5,471 nucleotides of DNA from assembly GCA_050485745.1 (NCBI GenBank), contig JBJHBY010000227.1, positions 1 through 5,471 on the forward strand, in the 5' to 3' direction. Made by a program: the position numbers and the translations under genes. The stretch's first letter is position 1. Each line of letters starts with the position of its first letter. Shown one piece after another: positions 1 through 4,841 of the stretch. Source of the DNA: JBJHBY01 sp050485745 (lineage in GTDB: Bacteria > Pseudomonadota > Gammaproteobacteria > Pseudomonadales > CAMLJR01). A model generated the notes under the pieces. It made no database searches, was not told the origin of the DNA, and worked only from the letters and a program-made list of their open reading frames with translations.

Positions 1-949
1 GCGTCATCCCGACGTCGTCGAGCATCCGCCGCAGATCACCGACCAGGTTCGGATCGGACAGCTGACCGACCGACAGGTTGACGGCGAGGCGCGGAACGGG
101 CCCTGTCAGCCCGCGAGCGACGTGCAACGCCCGCAGCCGAGCGATCGTGGCGCATGCGGACGAGACCACCGCGACACCGAGCGCAGCGTCGAGGTTCGCG
201 TCGGTCGCGACCTCCATGAAGGACGACGGCGGCTGGGGACCGAGCTCCGGATGGACCCATCGGGCCAGCGCCTCGTACGCCACGACATCTCCCGAGCGCA
301 GGTCGACGATGGCGGTTTCCGCCTCCACACCGCGCTCACCCTGGGGCCGGATACGGATCACGATGTCGTCCCTGAAGCGGAACCAGAAGGTCGTGTCCAC
401 GGCCTCGATACGCAGCTGGTCCGGCGCATCCTCGAGAATCTCCCAGCCGATGGCATCGGCGGTATGCAGCGCCAGGGCATAGGCCGCGGTGAAATCCAGC
501 GGTACCTCGATCGGCTGCAGGTCCGGGTAGGCTTCGCGCTGGGCGGCGGCTTTTTCCGCGGTGTACTCCAGCGAGTTGCTGTCCTCGCCGCGTGCTGCGA
601 CTGCGGCAACAAAGGCTGGCGGGTCGTCCGGGTTGGTGGTGATGTCATGGATGGGCGGTGCGCCGCGCCCGCTGGTGATGGCCAGGGCTGCGACCAGCAG
701 TGCGGGCAGTGCCAGCGCCGAGGCCAGCCAGAGTCCGCGGCGATTGGGCTCGCTGGTGCTGGGCCAGATCGACCAGGCGCCGGCGGCGGCGACCACCAGG
801 GCCAGTAGCATCGACAAGGCCAGCAGCAGCAGGCCAAGGCTGTAGTGGATCAGGCCGGCCCGGGTCGCGAGCGGGCCGACCGGGAGCAGCACCAGGCTGA
901 GGATGCCGAGGCGGATGAACCAGGTAACCATTGGGGAGCGCATTGCCAT
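1..949 (-). CDS. DUF1499 membrane protein fused in frame to a partial EAL domain (C-terminus beyond window)
   Basis: An open frame of 316 codons runs from ATG at 949 to the left edge with no stop. An AGGAG (955-959) lies 5 bases before this ATG; a second ATG at 943 is possible. Residues ~9-27, ~36-60 and ~73-92 are hydrophobic membrane segments. Residues ~95-205 match DUF1499 (PF07386): GAPPIHDITTNPDDPP near 96-111, then FWFRFRDDIVIRIRP at 188-202. That family normally continues about 30 residues to a conserved SRVG-S-DLG-N tail, which is missing. From about residue 215 the protein is instead an EAL c-di-GMP phosphodiesterase domain: VDLRSGDVVAYEALARW (215-231, with the EAL glutamate E226) and AVNLSVGQLSDPNL (289-302, with metal-site N291). 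The usual YQP before IVDLRSG is absent. Codon use changes at the join: glycine is GGC in 8 of 12 codons before it and 0 of 8 after; valine GTC is 4 of 12 before and about 10 of 13 after. The DUF1499 call is fairly sure and its function is unknown. Whether the fusion is biological is doubtful. Confidence 0.75.
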   Translation of the reverse strand, partial: MAMRSPMVTWFIRLGILSLVLLPVGPLATRAGLIHYSLGLLLLALSMLLALVVAAAGAWSIWPSTSEPNRRGLWLASALALPALLVAALAITSGRGAPPIHDITTNPDDPPAFVAAVAARGEDSNSLEYTAEKAAAQREAYPDLQPIEVPLDFTAAYALALHTADAIGWEILEDAPDQLRIEAVDTTFWFRFRDDIVIRIRPQGERGVEAETAIVDLRSGDVVAYEALARWVHPELGPQPPSSFMEVATDANLDAALGVAVVSSACATIARLRALHVARGLTGPVPRLAVNLSVGQLSDPNLVGDLRRMLDDVGMT

Positions 950-1348
950 GGGAGCTCCTGTGTCATTGTCTTGGTAGCCCACTGAGTGGTGATGGTCTTG
1001 CGAAGTGGGCGGCTCAGGGGTGCTGAAGCGCGGAGTGTCGGCCGCGATGGATCGCCCGACGATAGCCCAGTGCCTGCCGGGCGGCAAGACGCCCGGGGCA
1101 CCCGGGGGAAACGGTACGCGGGGCTGTACCGCCAGGGGCTGCCCGGGGTGCGTCAACACAATGTCCGCCCCCTGTCGCGTGCATCGATCTGGTGCGCCTG
1201 GCCCGCAGACTGTGCGCCCGGGTGGCGCAATGCGCCCCAGGGCTGGCCGGACACCCCGGTACGCGGGGGTTGTGCGGGGTTGGCAAGCGCCTTGCTGGAC
1301 GTCATCCGTATCCCGACCGGACAGCGCCGTTTGGCACAGGAGTGCACC
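950..1348. other. Divergent intergenic region, no gene seen, with small inverted repeats
   Basis: About 400 bases separate the divergent DUF1499 and RAYT genes. The RAYT reading frame stays open upstream to 986, but that extension looks like random GC-rich translation and matches no RAYT N-terminus. Structures seen: GCCCACT (977-983) pairs with AGTGGGC (1004-1010); CCGGGCG (1077-1083) pairs with CGCCCGG (1090-1096) over a 6-base loop; CGGTAC (1112-1117) pairs with GTACCG (1126-1131); GGCGCA (1224-1229) pairs with TGCGCC (1231-1236). The 12-mer CGGTACGCGGGG occurs at 1112-1123 and again at 1257-1268. None carries the GTAG head of the REP-like units near 3000. They could be decayed palindromes, leader structures, or chance in GC-rich DNA. 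Confidence 0.45.
1059..1087 (-). promoter_or_regulatory. Candidate sigma-70 promoter for the DUF1499 gene
   Basis: Read on the minus strand, TTGCCG (1082-1087) is followed after exactly 17 bases by TATCGT (1059-1064). Each matches its consensus at four of six positions. It would leave a leader of about 100 bases before the ATG at 949. This is a weak consensus match in GC-rich DNA, and no other support is visible. Confidence 0.25.
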
Positions 1349-2041
1349 ATGCCAAGACCCACCCGTTTTACCGAGGCCGGCCTGCCGCGCTGCATCTTGC
1401 AGGCAGCGTATCGCTGGCAGCGGGCTTTCAATTACCCCGACGACTTCCGCGTCTACCTCGACAGCCTGCGTCAGGCGGCGGAGCAGTACCAGTGCCAGCT
1501 GCATGGTTATGCGCTGCTGCCGAACCGGGTACAGCTGCTGGTGACACCGGCGACGCCGACCGGCGTATCCCAGATGATGCAATCCCTGGGGCGACGCTAC
1601 GTGCAGTACTTCAATCGTCGCTACGCCCGCAGTGGCACGCTCTGGGACGGCCGCTACAAATCCTGCCTGATCGAGCCCGGCGAACCGCTGCTGTCGGTCC
1701 ATCATTACGTGGACACGCTGCCGGCCCAGACCGGGGTGGTCAGCGACCCCGCGGATTACCCCTGGAGCAGTCTGCGCCAGCATGTCGGACAGGTGCCGTG
1801 CTGGCTGGCCGAGCACGACAGTTATCGCGCCCTCGGTGCGGATGAGCAGGCACGCGCCGCCGCCTATGCCGAGCGTTTGAGCAAGCCGCTGTCGCGGGAG
1901 ATCCTGCGCGATATCAATGTCAATGTGACCCAGGGCAGCGTGTATGGCAGCGAGAGCTTCCGTGACCAGATTGCCCGGCGCTCGGGCCTCAAGGTGAGGC
2001 CGCGGCCCCGCGGACGGCCGCGCCTTAAACAGGCGGGTTGA
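1349..2041 (+). CDS. REP-associated tyrosine transposase (RAYT, IS200-like Y1 fold) with degenerate HUH motif
   Basis: The product is 230 residues. The start at 1349 is chosen because AGGAG (1338-1342) lies 6 bases before it and MPRPTRF matches the usual MPR-x-x-R RAYT N-terminus. RAYTs are single-strand DNA transposases that recognise REP palindromes. Family landmarks: an LHGYALLPNRVQLLVTP strand (51-67), SQMMQSLGRRYVQYFNRRY (74-92), GTLWDGRYKS (96-105), a HYVDTLPAQTGVV segment (119-131) in place of the usual RYIELNPVRAGMV, DYPWSS (136-141), and a late VNVTQGSVYGSESFRDQI block (191-208) seen in longer RAYTs. The catalytic His-x-His normally in NHVHLL is Arg60-Val-Gln62 here. The helix tyrosine that probably serves as nucleophile (Tyr120) is kept. 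The C-terminus, RPRPRGRPRLK (216-226), resembles an AT-hook. The frame is intact, so the gene is either recently inactivated or retained as a DNA-binding protein. Family assignment is confident; lack of catalysis is inferred. Confidence 0.85.
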   Translation: MPRPTRFTEAGLPRCILQAAYRWQRAFNYPDDFRVYLDSLRQAAEQYQCQLHGYALLPNRVQLLVTPATPTGVSQMMQSLGRRYVQYFNRRYARSGTLWDGRYKSCLIEPGEPLLSVHHYVDTLPAQTGVVSDPADYPWSSLRQHVGQVPCWLAEHDSYRALGADEQARAAAYAERLSKPLSREILRDINVNVTQGSVYGSESFRDQIARRSGLKVRPRPRGRPRLKQAG

Positions 2042-2071
2042 TCGTTCCGGTCAGTCGATCGACGTTTTTTT
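2037..2071 (+). terminator. Intrinsic terminator of the RAYT gene
   Basis: GTTGATCG (2037-2044) can pair with CGATCGAC (2056-2063), giving an 8-bp stem with one G-U pair and an 11-base loop. It is followed by G and seven T residues (2065-2071). The left arm overlaps the RAYT stop codon (TGA 2039-2041). The stem is only moderately GC-rich, but the stem plus T-run directly after the stop is the standard arrangement. It separates RAYT transcription from the dehydrogenase downstream. Confidence 0.7.
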
Positions 2072-2074
2072 CAC

Positions 2075-2103
2075 TTGACGCCCGTATAGCCGGTCGGCAT
2101 GTT
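2075..2103 (+). promoter_or_regulatory. Candidate promoter for the short-chain dehydrogenase
   Basis: TTGACG (2075-2080), five of six against the -35 consensus, sits just after the RAYT terminator. A 17-base spacer leads to CATGTT (2098-2103), a weak -10 keeping only A2, T3 and T6. The downstream leader to 2181 holds a small hairpin, GGAGC (2114-2118) with GCTCC (2123-2127). The position after a terminator and before the gene is the main support. Confidence 0.3.
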
Positions 2104-2180
2104 GGCCTCCTGCGGAGCTGTGGCTCCATGAACCCTGCTGCGGTTGTCCCGCGGCGGGAGCACATCGGGAGGATATGAGC

Positions 2181-2954
2181 ATGGCGTTTCACGGCAAGGT
2201 GGCCCTGGTCACGGGCGGGGCAAGTGGCATGGGGCAGTTGATGGCCCTGCGTCTGGCGGAGCAGGGCGCCCAGGTGGCCATCGTCGACCTGAATGAAAAG
2301 GGGCTGGCCGAAACGGCCGCGCGCTCGTCCAACATCACGCCGTTCACCTGTGATGTCAGTAATGAAGAGCAGGTGCAGCAAGTGGTGGCGGAGGTCCAGG
2401 CGAAGCTGGGACCCATCGATCGCCTCACCCACGCCGCGGCGATCATGCCTGCCGGCGCCATCGCGGACATGCCCGCCGCCCAGATGAATCGCCTGATGAC
2501 CATCAATTTCAATGGCACGGTGAACATGGTCAAGGCTCTGTTGCCCTCGATGCTGGAGCGACGCAGCGGTGACATGATCGTGTTTGGCTCCATGGCGGGC
2601 GACGTGCTGACCCACAACATGGGTGCCTATGCCGCAACCAAGGCGGCCACCAATGTCTTCGTCGAGGTCATGGTGCGGGAGAATCTCGACAGCGGCATCC
2701 GCTTTCTGCTGGTCTGCCCGCCGGCGGTGAACACGCCGCTGGTCGATCAGGCCCTCGAAGGCGGGCCGAAGAGCCTGCTCGATTCGAAAAAGGCCGGGCG
2801 TATGTCCACGCCGGCAAAAATCATCGATGCCATTGAGGCAGCCCTGGAGAAGGGCAAGTGGGTGGTGCGTCCGGGTGAGGCGGCCATTCTGACCTGGATT
2901 CGTCGCATGGCACCCGGCTTGCTCTGGAAGCTGATGGAAAAGGCCAACAAGTAG
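2181..2954 (+). CDS. Classical short-chain dehydrogenase/reductase (SDR)
   Basis: The product is 257 residues. The start at 2181 is preferred over the in-frame ATG at 2175 because GGAGG (2168-2172) is 8 bases from 2181 but only 2 from 2175. The protein is a single Rossmann-fold NAD(P)-dependent oxidoreductase, cytosolic, of normal length for classical SDRs. Visible motifs: the cofactor glycine motif TGGASGMG (11-18); Asp36 at the end of the second strand (AIVDLNEK), which suggests NAD(H) over NADP(H); CDVS (57-60) near the adenine; structural Asn109; catalytic Ser137 (FGSMAG) and YAATK (Tyr150, Lys154). The usual NNAG after strand 4 is HAAAI (84-88), a tolerated variant. The C-terminus WIRRMAPGLLWKLMEK (239-254) is basic and amphipathic and may form the substrate lid or touch the membrane. 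Substrate is not predictable. The gene is a single unit between a terminator and a convergent operon, and its TAG stop lies inside a REP-like repeat. Confidence 0.9.
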   Translation: MAFHGKVALVTGGASGMGQLMALRLAEQGAQVAIVDLNEKGLAETAARSSNITPFTCDVSNEEQVQQVVAEVQAKLGPIDRLTHAAAIMPAGAIADMPAAQMNRLMTINFNGTVNMVKALLPSMLERRSGDMIVFGSMAGDVLTHNMGAYAATKAATNVFVEVMVRENLDSGIRFLLVCPPAVNTPLVDQALEGGPKSLLDSKKAGRMSTPAKIIDAIEAALEKGKWVVRPGEAAILTWIRRMAPGLLWKLMEKANK

Positions 2955-2986
2955 GCTGGGTTAGCGGCGCAGCCGCGTAACCCGGC
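2951..2986 (+). repeat. REP-like palindrome, copy 1 (GTAG-headed, 36 bases)
   Basis: The unit begins with GTAG (2951-2954) and continues as an imperfect palindrome: GGGTTA plus GCGGC pairs with GCCGC, a bulged G and TAACCC around a GCA loop. A GTAG tetranucleotide 5' of an imperfect, bulged palindrome is the classical REP layout. It matches copy 2 in 32 of 36 bases when that copy is read on the minus strand. The GTAG contains the dehydrogenase stop codon (TAG 2952-2954). As RNA it would make a strong hairpin at the 3' end of that message. Confidence 0.75.
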
Positions 2987-3148
2987 GCTCTCACCGTCAT
3001 TGAACCTCGCGCCGATGTAGTTTCCGGGGTGATCCCCAGGCGGGCTTCGTGGCAGACTCCCGGGAACGTCAGGCGTTGGGGGTAACGCTGGGTTACGCGG
3101 CGTTGCCGCTAACCCAGCCTACGTCAGGAGCGATGCCGCTAACCCAGC
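2955..3148. other. Convergent intergenic region made largely of REP-like DNA
   Basis: The 194 bases between the two convergent stop codons hold no gene. Nearly half is the three REP-like units. The middle (2987-3086) is unique sequence with a minor GGGG-TGAT-CCCC palindrome at 3026-3037. No stem followed by a T-run is seen for either gene, so the REP hairpins probably form the 3' ends of both transcripts, by stalling, Rho-dependent termination with hairpin protection, or both (inference). Confidence 0.6.
3087..3122 (-). repeat. REP-like palindrome, copy 2 (GTAG-headed, 36 bases, inverted)
   Basis: Read on the minus strand this unit starts with GTAG at 3122-3119 and has the same stem arms as copy 1, with the loop AAC instead of GCA. 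Three of the four differences from copy 1 fall in the loop and its edge, so the stem has been kept. Copies 1 and 2 face each other across 100 unrelated bases, a BIME-like head-to-head pair between convergent genes. Confidence 0.75.
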
Positions 3149-3152
3149 CTAC
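3131..3152 (-). repeat. REP-like half unit, copy 3
   Basis: On the minus strand, GTAGGCTGGGTTAGCGGC repeats the first 18 bases of copies 1 and 2 exactly, but the second half of the palindrome is absent. A 20-base direct repeat links copy 2 (3104-3123) and copy 3 (3134-3153) with a 30-base period. The GTAG (3152-3149) contains the stop codon of the epimerase-like gene. It is a truncated REP or a partial tandem duplication of copy 2. Confidence 0.65.
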
Positions 3153-4069
3153 GCCGCCGGGCCGGGGTCGCCGGACCTGATGGCGGCCAGCGCGGGTGCG
3201 AGTTCAGGGTGGCGGAAGCTGTAGCCTGCCGCCTGCGCCCTGGCCGGCAGCACCCGCTGGCCGCCCAGCAGCAGGATCGACAGCTCGCCCAGAGCCAGTT
3301 TCAGCAGAGGGGCGGGCACAGCGAGGAAGGCCGGGCGCCCAAGGCTTCGCGCCAGGGCCCGGGTGAAGTCGATATTGCGCACCGGGTTGGGCGCAGTGGC
3401 GTTGTAGACCCCGTGCCAGTTTTCGTCCTCCAGGGCGTGCTGCAGCATGCCAAGCACATCCTCCAGATGCACCCAGGACATCCACTGCCGGCCATTCCCC
3501 AGACGCGCGCCCAGCCCCAGCCGGAACGGTAGTGCCATGCGCTGCAGCAGGCCGCCCCCGGGCCCGATCACCAGGCCGATACGCAGGATACACAGGCGGC
3601 ATCCGGCACGCTGTATACCTTCCGTGGCCTGCTCCCAGTCCCGGCACAGGGCGTGGGCGAAATCATTGGCGCTGACCGGAGTGTGTTCCTCCTGGGGGGC
3701 TTCCCCGGTGTCACCGTAATAGCCAATGGCGGATGCGCTCACAAACACCGCCGGTGGGTGTGGCCACTTCGCCATGCGCTCGATCAGTTCTTCGGTCAAG
3801 GCAATGCGGCTGTTGCGCAGCAACTCGCGTCGGCCCCGGGTCCAGGGGCGGTCGGCAATCGGCGCACCCGCCAGGTTCACCACCGCGTCCACGTCGCGCA
3901 GCGCGCCGACATCGGCGAGCCGCAAGCCGGCCACCGCATTGCCCCAGCGCGCACTCACCCTGCGCGGGTCGCGGCTCACCACGGACACCCGCCAGCCATG
4001 CCGCAGCAGGCGGTCGACCAGACGCGAGCCGATCCAGCCGCTGCCGCCGGTCACCAGAGCATGGCGCAT
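3149..4069 (-). CDS. TIGR01777 family NAD(P)-binding epimerase-like protein (YfcH/SDR39U1-type)
   Basis: The product is 306 residues, the usual length for this family. GGAGG (4075-4079) lies 5 bases before the ATG at 4069; the nearby ATG at 4073 opens another frame. It is an extended/atypical SDR. Motifs in order: NAD(P) motif TGGSGWIG (7-14), VNLAG (64-68), RNSRI (85-89), SASAIGYYGDTG (111-122) at the active-site position but without the usual Y-x-x-x-K, RIGLVIGPGGG (163-173), MSWVHLEDV (197-205), NATAPNPV (223-230), and a C-terminal DUF1731 region (about 250-296) with GGQRVLPARAQAAGYSFRHP. The family is widespread (E. coli YfcH, human SDR39U1), NADPH binding has been reported, and the substrate is unknown. 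It is the last gene of the NfeD-slipin operon, starting 16 bases after the slipin stop. Its own TAG stop lies within a REP-like half unit. Confidence 0.93.
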   Translation of the reverse strand: MRHALVTGGSGWIGSRLVDRLLRHGWRVSVVSRDPRRVSARWGNAVAGLRLADVGALRDVDAVVNLAGAPIADRPWTRGRRELLRNSRIALTEELIERMAKWPHPPAVFVSASAIGYYGDTGEAPQEEHTPVSANDFAHALCRDWEQATEGIQRAGCRLCILRIGLVIGPGGGLLQRMALPFRLGLGARLGNGRQWMSWVHLEDVLGMLQHALEDENWHGVYNATAPNPVRNIDFTRALARSLGRPAFLAVPAPLLKLALGELSILLLGGQRVLPARAQAAGYSFRHPELAPALAAIRSGDPGPAA

Positions 4070-4085
4070 TCATACCTCCGGGATT

Positions 4086-4835
4086 TCAGCGACCGAGTTT
4101 TTCCATGGCTTCGATCAGCCCCATTGGCAGCGGGAACACGATGGTGGAGTTCTGCTCCCCGGCGATCTCTGTCAGCGTCTGCAGATAGCGCAGCTGGATG
4201 GCCTGGGGTGCGGTGGCGAGCTTTTCCGCCGCCTGCACCAGCTTCTCCGAGGCCTCCAGTTCGCCCATGGCGTGGATGACCTTGGCGCGTCGTTCCCGCT
4301 CGGCCTCGGCCTGCTTGGCGATGGCGCGGATCATCGACTCGTTGAGGTCGACGTGTTTGATTTCGACGTTCGCAACCTTGATGCCCCAGGCATCGGTCTG
4401 CTGGTCGAGAATCGACTGGATACTGGAGTTGAGTTCGTCGCGACCGGCCAGCATCTGATCGAGTTCATGCTGACCCACCACGGAGCGCAGGGTGGTCTGT
4501 GCCAGTTGCGCGGTGGCTTCGTGAAAATCCTCAACCGCGATGATGGCCTTCTGGGCATCGATCACCCGGTAGTAGATTACCGCGTTCACCTTCACCGAAA
4601 CGTTATCCTTGGAGATGATGTCCTGGCTGGGTACATCCATCACCATGGTGCGCAGGTCCACGCGCACCGCCTGCTGCACGATCGGGATCACCAGGATCAG
4701 ACCCGGCCCCTTCACCTTGTAGAAGCGCCCGAGCATGAAGACCACGGCGCGCTCGTATTCGCGCAGAACGCGAAAGGCGCTCAGCAGGATGCCGACAATC
4801 AGGATCAGCAGGGTTGTCGCAAAATAGCCTGTCAT
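4086..4835 (-). CDS. Slipin, stomatin-like SPFH/band 7 membrane protein
   Basis: The product is 249 residues from the ATG at 4835; a GTG at 4838 is an equally possible start one codon earlier. The ribosome site AGAGGAGGAG (4845-4854) lies inside the last codons of the upstream NfeD gene, indicating tight coupling. Domains: one N-terminal membrane segment (about 3-21), the SPFH domain from REYERAVVFMLGRF (25-38) through PGLILVIPIVQQAVRVDLR (44-62) to IKVANVEIKHVDL (152-164), then a charged helical/coiled-coil stretch (about 165-206) starting MIRAIAKQAEAERERRAKVI, and a short hydrophobic tail STIVFPLPMGLI (230-241). Proteins of this family oligomerise on the membrane and organise microdomains. 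In the archaeal PH1510/PH1511 pair the NfeD-linked protease cuts the stomatin in a comparable C-terminal hydrophobic tail, so the same may hold here. It sits between the NfeD and epimerase-like genes in one operon. Confidence 0.95.
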   Translation of the reverse strand: MTGYFATTLLILIVGILLSAFRVLREYERAVVFMLGRFYKVKGPGLILVIPIVQQAVRVDLRTMVMDVPSQDIISKDNVSVKVNAVIYYRVIDAQKAIIAVEDFHEATAQLAQTTLRSVVGQHELDQMLAGRDELNSSIQSILDQQTDAWGIKVANVEIKHVDLNESMIRAIAKQAEAERERRAKVIHAMGELEASEKLVQAAEKLATAPQAIQLRYLQTLTEIAGEQNSTIVFPLPMGLIEAMEKLGR

Positions 4836-4841
4836 CACGAT

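Noticed and set aside
122..808. A 228-codon open frame on the plus strand
   Set aside because: It is antisense to the DUF1499-EAL frame and shows no recognisable motif.
986..1348. In-frame upstream extension of the RAYT to 351 residues
   Set aside because: The extension has no ribosome site, no family similarity and a random GC-rich composition; AGGAG at 1338-1342 and the MPRPTRF start support 1349.
2175..2180. Dehydrogenase start two codons earlier
   Set aside because: GGAGG would be only 2 bases from this ATG; the ATG at 2181 has proper spacing and matches the family N-terminus.
2951..3152. CRISPR-like array from three related repeats
   Set aside because: The units are in mixed orientation, irregularly spaced, palindromic and partly truncated, with no cas genes; the REP layout explains them.
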